This document shows positions 26,099 through 34,003 of a stretch of 64,000 nt of DNA, in pieces. Numbering within the stretch: position 1 is the stretch's first letter; each line of letters starts with the position of its first letter. Location: contig MWFC01000001.1 of the NCBI GenBank assembly GCA_002071415.1, positions 124,001 to 188,000 of the forward strand, in the 5' to 3' direction. The notes under the pieces were generated by a model. The model was given only the letters and a program-made list of their open reading frames with translations, was not told where the DNA came from and searched no databases. Source of the stretch: Bacteroidetes bacterium ADurb.Bin012 (lineage in GTDB: Bacteria > Bacteroidota > Bacteroidia > Bacteroidales > TTA-H9). The position numbers were made by a program, and so were the translations under genes.

Positions 26099-26495
26099 TT
26101 ACATTTGTAATTTAAATATACAAAATTAACATATTTAAACTCAAATGCAATCTGTAATTTTATTGTTGTTAACAATTTACAATTATCAATTAAATTTATT
26201 TTACATTATAATATAATTATTTATAAACCAGATGAATATAATTTTTTATTAAATTGATACTTTAAGTAATGGAGCGAATTTTTGACTATGTTAAAAAAGT
26301 TTGAATTTATACAAAAAGGACTTAAAATATGGATAACATTAGTTAAATCCATATAGTTATAATTTATTTTATCAAATTACATTTGTGAATTAAAATTCAA
26401 TTCAAATTATAAATTAGGTTACAATTGTAATAACTTTACAAAGTTACATTTGGATAAAGGAATATCCAATCATAAAATTAAGTTTATATTTGTAA
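26099..26495. repeat. Recurring TTACATTTGTAA-type inverted repeat
   Basis: Copies: TTACATTTGTAA at 26099-26110 (perfect), TTACATTTGTGA at 26377-26388 (one change), TTACAATTGTAA at 26419-26430 (perfect palindrome), TTACATTTGGAT at 26444-26455 (right arm degraded) and TTATATTTGTAA at 26484-26495 (one change, on the XRE promoter). Looser half sites occur at 26153, 26177 and 26211. Several copies also contain TACATTTG, which itself matches the -7 consensus, so they may be operators, tandem promoters or both. Confidence 0.5.
26485..26492 (+). promoter_or_regulatory. -7 box TATATTTG of the XRE regulator
   Basis: TATATTTG matches TAnnTTTG, 19 bases before the ATG at 26512. It lies within the operator-like copy at 26484-26495. 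Confidence 0.6.
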
Positions 26496-26511
26496 ATAAA
26501 TTTTATGAAAA

Positions 26512-26991
26512 ATGATCGAGCGAATAAGACAGATCATGAGCAAAAAAGGAATGACACCATCACAATTTGCCGATGCTATTGGGATACAACGTTCGGGGAT
26601 GTCGCATATACTTTCGGGACGCAATAAACCAAGTCTCGATTTTGTGATGAAAGTCCTGAACCGGTTCCCTGACATCGATCCAACTTGGCTTTTAAAGGGC
26701 GATACTATCGCTAAACCTAAACAGGACATAAAACCCAGGGAATTGACTTTGTTTTCTGATGAAGAAAATGAATTTGATAAGGATGAGACGCAAAATAACG
26801 AACGGCCCAAAATTACCAAACCCTCGGAGTCGAAACCTATATCAGTAAAAGTGGATGAACCTGTTGCTTATTCTCCCACTCCCAAGCAAAGGAGCGAAGA
26901 AGTCATGGGTAAAAATTCACCTCATCGTATTTCAAAAGTCATTTTGCTATACGAAGATGGTTTCTATGAAATAATGAGCAATCCTCAATAA
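26512..26991 (+). CDS. XRE-family helix-turn-helix regulator
   Basis: A 159-residue DNA-binding protein. The N-terminal 65 residues form a Cro/C1-type HTH: IERIRQIMSKKGMTPSQFAD, AIGIQRSGMSHILSGRNKPS and LDFVMKVLNRFPDIDPTWLL. The rest is polar and low in complexity (about 70-130, rich in Lys, Glu, Pro and Ser), ending with a short conserved-looking segment HRISKVILLYEDGFYEIMSNPQ. Proteins of this kind (HTH plus disordered tail) are widespread in Bacteroidota and their targets are mostly unknown. Repeated inverted repeats upstream, one on its own promoter, suggest self-regulation. Its last 7 bases overlap the convergent ndk gene. Confidence 0.88.
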   Translation: MIERIRQIMSKKGMTPSQFADAIGIQRSGMSHILSGRNKPSLDFVMKVLNRFPDIDPTWLLKGDTIAKPKQDIKPRELTLFSDEENEFDKDETQNNERPKITKPSESKPISVKVDEPVAYSPTPKQRSEEVMGKNSPHRISKVILLYEDGFYEIMSNPQ

Positions 26992-27407
26992 AACCTTTCG
27001 AGCGATGAAAAGAAGAAATTTGCCTCACGCTGGGCATTTTCGTCAGAATCGCTGCCATGAACTGCATTTTGCTGAATATCTGTGCCATACGATGCTCTTA
27101 TAGTTCCTTGAGTAGCCTTGGCAGGATCGGTATTACCAATCAAAGTTCTAAAATCATCAACGGCATTTTCTTTTTCTAAAATGGCGGCAATAATGGGTGC
27201 CGATGAGATAAATCTTACCAAACCCTCGTAAAAAGGTCTTTCTTTGTGAATCTCATAAAATTTTCCGGCTTCTTCGCGGCTCAACCAGATCATTTTCATT
27301 GCTATAATCTTAAACCCATGTTCAATTATAAATTGAATAATGTTTCCTGTATAATTCCTCGAAATAGCACAGGGCTTAATCATGCTAAAAGTAATGTTTC
27401 CCGACAT
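26985..27407 (-). CDS. ndk: nucleoside diphosphate kinase
   Basis: Transfers the gamma-phosphate of ATP to other nucleoside diphosphates through a phospho-histidine. I start at ATG 27407 (MSGNITFSMIKPCAISRN), giving 140 residues, because a TATGTTTG box covers 27440-27447, over the start of the longer frame. The active site His117 lies in NAVHGSDSDENAQRE, and the nucleotide-binding segment is RTLIGNTDPAKATQGTIRASYG (about 87-108). Length and motifs are normal for the family. Divergent from the DHH operon and convergent with the XRE gene. Confidence 0.95.
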   Translation of the reverse strand: MSGNITFSMIKPCAISRNYTGNIIQFIIEHGFKIIAMKMIWLSREEAGKFYEIHKERPFYEGLVRFISSAPIIAAILEKENAVDDFRTLIGNTDPAKATQGTIRASYGTDIQQNAVHGSDSDENAQREANFFFSSLERFY

Positions 27408-27439
27408 GATAAAATCGATTTTAAAGTAGTTTGAATGAG

Positions 27440-27447
27440 CAAACATA
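27440..27447 (-). promoter_or_regulatory. -7 box TATGTTTG of ndk
   Basis: TATGTTTG on the reverse strand matches TAnnTTTG and gives a leader of about 28 bases to ATG 27407. Confidence 0.6.
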
Positions 27448-27499
27448 GCAACATTTATATTTTCAGATGATCGAATTGGTTCATTAAAAAGGCTTTTTA

Positions 27500-27507
27500 T
27501 AATTTTG
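27500..27507 (+). promoter_or_regulatory. -7 box TAATTTTG of the DHH-FKBP operon
   Basis: TAATTTTG matches TAnnTTTG and ends seven bases before the ATG at 27515. Using the spacing seen at the SRP RNA gene, the transcript would start about three bases before the ATG, so the mRNA is nearly leaderless. Confidence 0.55.
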
Positions 27508-27514
27508 CGTTCTC

Positions 27515-28552
27515 ATGATAGAAAAAAATAACTTTTACCTTAGAGAAGCAAAGAAAATTGAGGATTTACTTCAAACTCATCAAAATATCCTCATTATTAG
27601 CCATCCATATCCCGATGGGGATTCGATAGGAGCTTCTCTTGCATTATATATGGTTTTTAAAAAGCTTGGACATGAAGTAAATATTATCATTCCTAACGTT
27701 CATCCTCCTTTTTTGGGCTGGCTACCAGCAGTTCAAAACATTATAATTTACGAACAGCACATACAAGCAGCCCGGAAACTTATTCAGGAAACCCGGTTGG
27801 TTTTTTGTGTTGATTTTAATAATCTCAAACGTCTGAATCAGCTTAGTAGCCTTTTCAATGAGGATAATCATAAGTATGTTCTCATCGATCATCATCCTCA
27901 ACCCGACAATTATTTCGATGTAAAATTTCATACCATTCATGTGAGTTCAACCTCTGAACTTGTATATGAACTTTTGCTCATGATGGGTTTGGAAGATAGC
28001 ATTGATTTAGATGTTGCATTAAATCTCTACGTTGGTATAATGACCGACACGGGTTCTTTCAGTTATTCTTGTAATTATCCACGCACTTACGAAATTACTG
28101 CCCGTTTGATCGAAAAGGGTATAGATGCCCAAAAGACGCACAATCTTATTTATGATACTTTTTCGGAGCTTCGCATGCGATTACTCGGGTATTTGCTGCT
28201 TAACCGCATGATTGTGATGCAAGAGTATAAAACCGCCTATATGTGGCTTAGCCTCGAGGACCAGAAGACTTTTCAATTTCAACCAGGTGACGCCGAAGGT
28301 TTTGTGAATTATGCACTTGCAATCGAAGGCATTAGATTGGCGGCATTTTTTACCGAAAAACCCGATATGGTTCGTGTGAGTTTTCGCTCGAAAGGCAGCT
28401 TTTCGGTAAACGAACTGGCAAGGAAATATTTTGATGGAGGTGGGCATCTCAACGCAGCCGGTGCCAATAGTTACAAAACACTTCAAGAAACCCTTCGGTA
28501 TTTCGAAGCGGTGGTGAAGGAGAATATCATTGCTTTATGCCAGAAAGATTAA
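27515..28552 (+). CDS. DHH/DHHA1 phosphoesterase (NrnA-like oligoribonuclease / pAp phosphatase)
   Basis: A 345-residue manganese-dependent phosphoesterase. Metal ligands follow the family plan: His30, Asp34 and Asp36 in ISHPYPDGDSIGAS, Asp100 in FCVDFNNL, and the DHH motif at 125-127 in VLIDHHPQPDN. A further Asp lies in VGIMTDTGSFSYS. The C-terminal DHHA1 domain has the substrate-binding GGGHLNAAGA loop. Members of this size degrade short RNA oligonucleotides (2-5 nt) and 3'-phosphoadenosine 5'-phosphate; c-di-AMP or pGpG breakdown is also known in relatives. Its last 16 bases overlap the first FKBP gene, so it heads a five-gene operon. Confidence 0.9.
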   Translation: MIEKNNFYLREAKKIEDLLQTHQNILIISHPYPDGDSIGASLALYMVFKKLGHEVNIIIPNVHPPFLGWLPAVQNIIIYEQHIQAARKLIQETRLVFCVDFNNLKRLNQLSSLFNEDNHKYVLIDHHPQPDNYFDVKFHTIHVSSTSELVYELLLMMGLEDSIDLDVALNLYVGIMTDTGSFSYSCNYPRTYEITARLIEKGIDAQKTHNLIYDTFSELRMRLLGYLLLNRMIVMQEYKTAYMWLSLEDQKTFQFQPGDAEGFVNYALAIEGIRLAAFFTEKPDMVRVSFRSKGSFSVNELARKYFDGGGHLNAAGANSYKTLQETLRYFEAVVKENIIALCQKD

Positions 28553-29061
28553 CTCTGCTGATTATTATTGGTTTAGCTATAATATCCTGTCATTCTCCCG
28601 AAAAGGGAAAAAGCAACCAAATTCTCGAACCAGATTTATATGATACATTTGTAGCTTATAATCAGAGAATGACAGAATATGAGAATCAGCTTATCGAGGA
28701 CTATATGGCAAGATATCATTTAAGTATGAATCAAACTGGCACAGGGCTTCGTTACAAGATTCTAAGGGAAGGAGAAGGCCCAAGGATTAGAGAAGGGCAG
28801 GAAATTGCTCTTGATTATAAAATGTATTTGCTCACAGGCGATCTGGTTCGAGAATCAAAGCCAGGAAATCCTTTACGATTTACCGTAGGCAAATCCGATA
28901 TAATTTCTGGCCTTGATGAGGCCGTTAGATTGTTTCGAAAAGGCACAATTGCAAAAATTATTATACCTTCGCACTTGGCTTACGGAGCTACGGGTGATCA
29001 GCAATATATCCCTCCACGAGCCACTTTAGTGCTCGATATTAAAATTGTTGAACCTTATTAA
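28537..29061 (+). CDS. FKBP-type peptidyl-prolyl isomerase lipoprotein, GldI-like
   Basis: A 174-residue lipoprotein: signal peptide with lipobox IISC (Cys at about residue 18), a helical linker (about 30-65) and one FKBP domain (about 68-174). The domain keeps the fold-defining GEGPRIREGQ, SGLDEAVRLFRKGTIAKIIIPSHLAYGA and the closing ATLVLDIKIVE strand. The Phe-Asp pair of the active site is replaced (GDLVRES instead of GT-x-FDSS), so catalysis may be weak. Size, lipobox and position after a DHH gene resemble GldI, the gliding-associated isomerase of Bacteroidota; this is an inference. Predicted to act on folding of envelope or T9SS proteins. Confidence 0.82.
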   Translation: MPERLTLLIIIGLAIISCHSPEKGKSNQILEPDLYDTFVAYNQRMTEYENQLIEDYMARYHLSMNQTGTGLRYKILREGEGPRIREGQEIALDYKMYLLTGDLVRESKPGNPLRFTVGKSDIISGLDEAVRLFRKGTIAKIIIPSHLAYGATGDQQYIPPRATLVLDIKIVEPY

Positions 29062-29072
29062 CACATTACATC

Positions 29073-29933
29073 ATGAAAACTAAAATTACCTATTTTTTTG
29101 CTCTTACCTTGATAGCTGTTACCTTGATTTCGTGTAGCAAATATCCTGGTTACAAGAAAACCGATTCAGGTTTGTATTACAAGTTTTACGTCAAGTCGGG
29201 CGATACTGCCAAACCTAAGGTTAACGACATCTTGAAACTTTATATGTCGTATGGTACTAAAGACAGTCTTTTGATGGATGGCAAAGAGGAATTTCTTCTG
29301 CAGTTAACCAACCCACAATTCAAGGGTGATATCAATGAAGCCCTTGCCATGATGTCGAAAGGCGATAGTGCAAGTTTCATCATGCCTGCCGATTCATTTT
29401 TCAAGAAGATAGTACATGTTCCGTTGCCTGACTTTATCGACAGCACAGAAATGCTTTACTTTAATGTAAAAATGATCGATTTTTTCAGTCAGGAAGAATT
29501 CATCAAGCGTATGAATGAGGAAAATGCGCTCAAAGAACAGAAGGAGCTAAGCGATCTGGAAAGTTATCTTAGCGCTAATAATATTACGGTGCAACCTACC
29601 GAGAGCGGGCTTATCTACATCGAGATCGTTAAGGGAACTGGTCCACAAGCAACCCAAGGGAAGAAGGCCAAGGTTCATTATACAGGAACCTTGCTCGATG
29701 GAACCAAGTTCGATTCATCATACGATCATCCTGATAAACAACCTTTAGAATTTATAATAGGTGAACAGCGTATTATTCCTGGTTTCGAAGAAGGTGTAAG
29801 TTTGATGAAAAAAGGAGGCAAAGCCAAATTGATTATGCCTTCCAAGCTTGCTTATGGCAGCCGTCCGGCTGGGCCTAGTATTCCTGCATTCTCTACTCTG
29901 GTATTTGAGGTTGAACTCATTGATGTTCAATAA
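29073..29933 (+). CDS. FKBP lipoprotein with one degenerate and one canonical domain
   Basis: A 286-residue lipoprotein (lipobox LISC, Cys22). The N-terminal half (about 27-135: YPGYKKTDSGLYYKFY..., KGDINEALAMMSKGDSASFI) is a degenerate FKBP unit without the catalytic FD pair. A charged helical linker (about 140-180) joins it to a C-terminal canonical FKBP domain (about 185-286) with VHYTGTLLDGTKFDSSYDH, IPGFEEGVSLMKKGGKAKLI, SKLAYGSRPAGPSIPAFSTL and the closing FEVELIDV. The N-terminal unit is clearly a paralogue of the one in the next gene. Second FKBP gene of the operon, 11 bases after the first. Confidence 0.88.
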   Translation: MKTKITYFFALTLIAVTLISCSKYPGYKKTDSGLYYKFYVKSGDTAKPKVNDILKLYMSYGTKDSLLMDGKEEFLLQLTNPQFKGDINEALAMMSKGDSASFIMPADSFFKKIVHVPLPDFIDSTEMLYFNVKMIDFFSQEEFIKRMNEENALKEQKELSDLESYLSANNITVQPTESGLIYIEIVKGTGPQATQGKKAKVHYTGTLLDGTKFDSSYDHPDKQPLEFIIGEQRIIPGFEEGVSLMKKGGKAKLIMPSKLAYGSRPAGPSIPAFSTLVFEVELIDVQ

Positions 29934-29945
29934 TTTTGAACGTTT

Positions 29946-31259
29946 TTGCATGATATGAGCATTCGCCATTTACGTTTCATTTTATTTATTTTTGTCATCG
30001 GCTGCATCGTTTATGGGTGCAGCCGATTTAGTGGTTATAAGAAAACCAGCGACGGTCTATATTACAAGTTTTACCGACAAAATGAAGGCCCGCATCCAGA
30101 TACGAGTAATATCGTACAGATAAATCTAAGTTATCGCTACGGGGATTCCGTATTATTTAGCAGCAACATTTTAAGAGAACCCATGAATATGATGGTAAAT
30201 CCTCCTGAATTTCGGGGCGACCTCAATCAGGCTTTAATGATGATGAGCCCAGGTGATAGTGCTTCATTCCTTATACGAGCCGATTCGTTCTTCTTTTGCA
30301 CTCTGAAATACAATCGTCTGCCAAAGATAAGCACCCCCGACTCGTATGTTACACTCGAAGTAGGCATGACAAAGATGTGGACAAAACAAGAGCAACGCCA
30401 AAAGGAACAAGAATGGATCATAGCTCGAAAAAATTCCGAAAAGGAGGAAATTCAGAGATTTATTAAGGAAATTCGATTCGAAGGAGATACTACTCCCGAG
30501 GGTTTGTATTTTAAAATTACTCGAAAGGGTGAAGGGCCAACTCCTAAACCCGGTGATCAGGTTACATTGAAATTCAGTGTAAATTTGATCGATGGAACCA
30601 AATTGTACTCGTCGTGGGATAAAGGAATACCAATGACCATTGAATTTGGGAAGAAATTCGATACTGAGGGAATCGACATTGCCTTATCGAGAATGAATAA
30701 AGGTTCTGTCGCTCGATTGATAATTCCGAGCAAATTAGCATTTGGAGAAAAAGGTCGCCCTCCTTTCATACCCCCTTATTCTCCTTTGCTTTATGATGTC
30801 GAAATAGTTGACATAAAATCAAAAATCGATAAACAAAAAACCAATCAGGAGCAAGTGGAAAAACTTCGTCTGAGTGAGCAGAAACGAATAGAAGAATATT
30901 TGGTTAAGAACAATTTGAAAGTGAAGCCACAGGCCAATGGACTTTATTTTATAGAGTTGAAAAAAGGGCAGGGGGTTCCTCCCAAAACCAATCAAACGGT
31001 TCGGGTGCATTATACAGGCTGGTTACTGGATGGAACGAAGTTCGATTCTTCATATGATAAAGGAAAACCTTTCGAATTTATTTTAGGGCGTGGAAATGTT
31101 ATCGAGGGCTGGGGGAAGGCCGTTGCTCAAATGCAAGCCGGCTCAAAGGTAAAAATTATTTTGCCGAGCCATCTTGCTTATGGTGAACGTGGAGCACCTC
31201 CTAAAATTCCTCCTTTTGCGCCTTTAGTCTTCGAAATTGAATTGCTCGATTATGAATAA
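29946..31259 (+). CDS. three-domain FKBP-type prolyl isomerase lipoprotein
   Basis: A 437-residue lipoprotein. The start may instead be the ATG at 29955; either gives a signal segment with lipobox VYGC. Three FKBP-like units follow. Unit 1 (about 27-135, SGYKKTSDGLYYKFYRQNEG... PGDSASFLIRADSFF) is degenerate and parallels the N-terminal unit of the previous gene. Unit 2 (about 180-285) has fold residues but reads GTKLYSSW where FDSS is expected. Unit 3 (about 325-437) is canonical: VHYTGWLLDGTKFDSSYDKG, VIEGWGKAVAQMQAGSKVKI, SHLAYGERGAPPKIPPFAPL. Charged helices link the units. Its TAA overlaps the ATG region of the next gene. Confidence 0.88.
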   Translation: MHDMSIRHLRFILFIFVIGCIVYGCSRFSGYKKTSDGLYYKFYRQNEGPHPDTSNIVQINLSYRYGDSVLFSSNILREPMNMMVNPPEFRGDLNQALMMMSPGDSASFLIRADSFFFCTLKYNRLPKISTPDSYVTLEVGMTKMWTKQEQRQKEQEWIIARKNSEKEEIQRFIKEIRFEGDTTPEGLYFKITRKGEGPTPKPGDQVTLKFSVNLIDGTKLYSSWDKGIPMTIEFGKKFDTEGIDIALSRMNKGSVARLIIPSKLAFGEKGRPPFIPPYSPLLYDVEIVDIKSKIDKQKTNQEQVEKLRLSEQKRIEEYLVKNNLKVKPQANGLYFIELKKGQGVPPKTNQTVRVHYTGWLLDGTKFDSSYDKGKPFEFILGRGNVIEGWGKAVAQMQAGSKVKIILPSHLAYGERGAPPKIPPFAPLVFEIELLDYE

Positions 31260-32058
31260 AAAAATATCCTCCATTGTATTAAACCTGGCTTGCATTGCTT
31301 TTTTGGGCTCATGCAGCAGCACAAAAAAAACAAATGCTCCCTCCGATATTTTTCAAACCCCTTCAGGAGTGGAGATTCAAATTATACAGCATGGCAAGGG
31401 AAAGAGAGCAGAAAATGGAAATATCGTCCGATTGCATTACACTGGTAAACTTACCAATGGAACTATTTTCGACAGCAGCATTCAACGCGATAAACCGATT
31501 CAAATTACCTTGGGCAAGGGTCAAATTATCAAAGGATGGGAGGAAGCCTTGCCATATTTGCACGAAGGAGATAAGGCGATCCTTTCTGTTCCTCCCGAAC
31601 TGGCTTATGGGAATCAGGATTTAGGGATAATCCCTCCAAATTCTACTTTAATTTTTGAAATCGACTTGCTCGAAGTGGTCCAGTCTACGCCTCCTGAGCC
31701 TTTTGTTACTGCGGGATTGGATACTTTGGTGCTGGATTCAGGATTGAAGATCATCATCGTAAAAAAAGGCAATGGGCCGAAGGCGAGTTTCGGTCGTCAG
31801 GTCGTTGCACATTATACTGGTTATTTACCCAATGGAAAGGTATTCGATAGCAGTTATCTTCATGGTCAACCCATTACTTTTCATCCAGGAAGCGGTCAAG
31901 TTATCAAAGGTTGGGATGAAGCTTTTCCTTTACTGCCCAAGGGAACAAAAGCACGATTAATCATCCCTCCTTATCTGGCCTATGGTGATCATGACACTGG
32001 ACCTATTCCAGCCGGTTCGACTCTGGTCTTCGATGTAGAAGTAGTGGATATAAAATAG
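31252..32058 (+). CDS. two-domain FKBP-type prolyl isomerase lipoprotein
   Basis: A 268-residue lipoprotein. I choose ATG 31252 (MNKKISSIVLNLACIAFLGSC) because it gives a compact signal peptide with lipobox LGSC and the usual short overlap with the preceding TAA; the frame extends to 31237. Both FKBP domains are canonical. Domain 1 (about 40-135) has LHYTGKLTNGTIFDSSIQRD, IIKGWEEALPYLHEGDKAIL and PPELAYGNQDLGIIPPNSTL. Domain 2 (about 160-268) has AHYTGYLPNGKVFDSSYLHG, VIKGWDEAFPLLPKGTKARL and PPYLAYGDHDTGPIPAGSTL. Both keep Trp in the GW position at the pocket floor. Last gene of the DHH-FKBP operon. Confidence 0.9.
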   Translation: MNKKISSIVLNLACIAFLGSCSSTKKTNAPSDIFQTPSGVEIQIIQHGKGKRAENGNIVRLHYTGKLTNGTIFDSSIQRDKPIQITLGKGQIIKGWEEALPYLHEGDKAILSVPPELAYGNQDLGIIPPNSTLIFEIDLLEVVQSTPPEPFVTAGLDTLVLDSGLKIIIVKKGNGPKASFGRQVVAHYTGYLPNGKVFDSSYLHGQPITFHPGSGQVIKGWDEAFPLLPKGTKARLIIPPYLAYGDHDTGPIPAGSTLVFDVEVVDIK

Positions 32059-32381
32059 GGATAACCCTGTTCATATTGAATCGCTTTGCAGCTTGTCATT
32101 CGATTCGATGTTTTCTTGTAAAATATTCAATAATAATTTCGGTGCTCGAAAGAAGTTAACCGTGCTCAATATTTGTACAACTTTCAATTTCATATTTATC
32201 TTTCACCGATCTTCATCCTCTCGTTTCTATGTAAAACAAATCCACTTTTGTTATAGTTTGGCCAAGTTCCTACTTTTGCGGATGAATAGGACAGAAACTG
32301 ATTCGAACCTTAATTTTTTGGGTTGAAGCATTGAAAATTCTATAATAAGTATTATCGGATTGTATTGATCAGGAAAAAGTT
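32059..32381. other. 323-base gap holding the symporter promoter
   Basis: No gene is supported; a 77-codon forward frame at 32093-32326 has no motif and spans the promoter at 32247-32278. No terminator hairpin was recognised after the FKBP operon. Confidence 0.6.
32247..32278 (+). promoter_or_regulatory. Two-part promoter (TTTG, N20, TACTTTTG) of the symporter gene
   Basis: TTTG at 32247-32250 and TACTTTTG at 32271-32278 are separated by 20 bases, matching the Bacteroidota -33/-7 arrangement. It leaves a leader of about 100 bases before the ATG at 32382, the longest of the forward-strand promoters found, in which no riboswitch was recognised. Confidence 0.7.
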
Positions 32382-33662
32382 ATGATAAAACGAATTCCTC
32401 TATATGTCAAAATATTAGCAGGTCTCGCCATTGGAATTTTTGTCGGTATTATTGCTGTAATTACCAATAGCGGTGGGTTTATTATCGATTATGTAAAACC
32501 ATTTGGAACGATCTTTTTAAATCTTTTGAAATTGATTGCCATTCCATTGATTTTTACTTCATTGGTTTCAGGTATAGCCGGATTATCCAATATTAAGAAG
32601 TTTTCTACATTAGGAGTACAAACCTTCGTTCTATATATTGTAACTACTGTTATTGCAGTATGTATCGGGTTGGGATTGGTGAATTTGATCCGTCCTGGTG
32701 ATTATTTTTCGGAAGGCAAACGTTCTGAAATGATGGCAAAATATGGCCAGTCTATTTCCATCGATGAGAAGAATGTTCAAAATCTCGGACACAGATCCCC
32801 TTTACAATTTTTAGTGGATATGGTACCTGAAAACATCGTGGATGCAGCTTCAAGCAATACTTCCATGTTGCAAATCATCGTATTTGCCGTGCTTTTTGGA
32901 TTGGCCTTGATCAGCATTAATGAGCAATTTTCCGAACCTGTAAAGAAGTTTATTGTTGGGCTCAATGAAGTCATACTTAAAATTGTCGATTTTATCATGC
33001 TGATAGCCCCGATAGGGGTCTTAGCCTTAATGGCCGGCTTGATAGTAGACGTTATAGGAAAAGATGCAGCCGAAGGAATTCAGCTTTTTGTTTCACTTGG
33101 CCTATATTTTTTGACGGTGCTGGTAGGCATTTTCATTATTATCATCTTGATATACCCTTCCATTTTAAGGATCTTTGTCAAGGTGTCATTCAGGCAGTTT
33201 TACAAAGCAATTTTTCCGGCTCAACTGGTTGCATTTTCCACGAGTTCGAGTGCTGCTACTCTGCCTGTAACTATGGAACAAGTCGAAAAAGAATTGGGCA
33301 TAGATAGAGAGATAACGAGTTTTGTGCTTCCCCTTGGGGTAACTATCAACATGGATGGTACAAGCCTGTATCAAGCAATCGCTTCCATATTTATTGCACA
33401 AGTCATGGGAATAGATCTCTCTCTAAGTCAAATGCTGACCGTTCTCATCATGGCTGTAATGGCTTCAATAGGCTCTGCAGGAGTTCCAGGAGCAGGAATG
33501 GTGATGTTGATTGTGATATTGAACAGTATAGGAATCCCGGCAGAAGGTTTAGCACTAATTATCGCGATAGACCGTCCTCTCGATATGTTCAGAACCGTTG
33601 TGAACGTTACCGGTGATGCCATGATAGCTACTCTTCTGGGAAAGAACAGAAAAATTACCTAA
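32382..33662 (+). CDS. dicarboxylate/amino acid:cation symporter (SDF/DAACS family)
   Basis: A 426-residue inner-membrane transporter that couples uptake of dicarboxylates or acidic amino acids to Na+ or H+. Eight helices and two re-entrant hairpins are expected. Hairpin 1 carries the serine-rich FSTSSSAATLPVTMEQ motif (about 286-301). Helix 7 has VTINMDGTSLYQAI (about 320-334) with the NMDGT cation/substrate site. Hairpin 2 has ASIGSAGVPGAGMVML, and helix 8 has AIDRPLDMFRTVVNVTGDAM with the conserved Asp, Arg and Asn. The Arg in helix 8 is typical of carriers for aspartate, glutamate or C4-dicarboxylates; which is used cannot be told. Monocistronic with its own promoter. Confidence 0.92.
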   Translation: MIKRIPLYVKILAGLAIGIFVGIIAVITNSGGFIIDYVKPFGTIFLNLLKLIAIPLIFTSLVSGIAGLSNIKKFSTLGVQTFVLYIVTTVIAVCIGLGLVNLIRPGDYFSEGKRSEMMAKYGQSISIDEKNVQNLGHRSPLQFLVDMVPENIVDAASSNTSMLQIIVFAVLFGLALISINEQFSEPVKKFIVGLNEVILKIVDFIMLIAPIGVLALMAGLIVDVIGKDAAEGIQLFVSLGLYFLTVLVGIFIIIILIYPSILRIFVKVSFRQFYKAIFPAQLVAFSTSSSAATLPVTMEQVEKELGIDREITSFVLPLGVTINMDGTSLYQAIASIFIAQVMGIDLSLSQMLTVLIMAVMASIGSAGVPGAGMVMLIVILNSIGIPAEGLALIIAIDRPLDMFRTVVNVTGDAMIATLLGKNRKIT

Positions 33663-34003
33663 ATATGTAATCGAAATGCAAGTTGAGCGGTACCCATTGC
33701 GGAATGAGGATTATGGAGCTCACGGCAAGATTCTTTGATGATCTTTTTGCTTTAGGTATTTATTCTCTGTAATTCTTTATACCTTCTCTGGTGTTCCTCT
33801 TATGAAAAAACACCGGTTGTTTGACAAATGTGAGTTTACCTCAAAAGCCAAAGCAAAGAAAGAATAAAATAATTTGTAGTTCTGAATTTTAATTATGAAG
33901 ACAAAAATGGTGATGGGTTTTGAAGGTCGCTCCCTATAATAGTTTTCCTAAAGATTTGAATGAAGCAATTGATTAACAGTTTAATACCCCTAATTCAGTA
34001 AAA
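33663..34003. other. 341-base gap, no gene
   Basis: AT-rich spacer between the symporter and the convergent salvage operon. It contains only a weak hairpin (next entry); no reading frame or promoter box of note. Confidence 0.6.
33788..33822 (+). terminator. Possible weak terminator after the symporter
   Basis: CTGGTGTT (33788-33795) pairs with AACACCGG (33809-33816) with one G-T pair and a 13-base loop, followed by a broken T run (TTGTTTG). It is 125 bases downstream of the gene, so the assignment is tentative. Confidence 0.3.

Larger units (their letters stand above)
26042..26511. other. Very AT-rich intergenic region with repeated palindromic motifs
   Basis: 470 bases without a gene, far richer in A and T than its neighbours. 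It holds a recurring TTACA-N2-TGTAA motif (separate entry), TTGTTAACAA at 26166-26175 (perfect palindrome) and AACTTT-AC-AAAGTT at 26432-26445. It separates two divergent genes, the giant repeat protein and an XRE regulator. Confidence 0.7.

Noticed and set aside
26042-26511. Replication origin, suggested by high AT content and DnaA-box-like TTATCCATA (26328-26336, reverse) and TTATCCAAA (26450-26458, reverse)
   Set aside because: Both boxes are imperfect and few, no dnaA or other origin-linked gene is near, and the repeated motif is different. Whole-chromosome GC skew would settle it: a skew switch at this point would revive the idea.
32093-32326. 77-codon forward frame as a gene
   Set aside because: It spans a strong two-part promoter for the symporter and has no recognisable feature.
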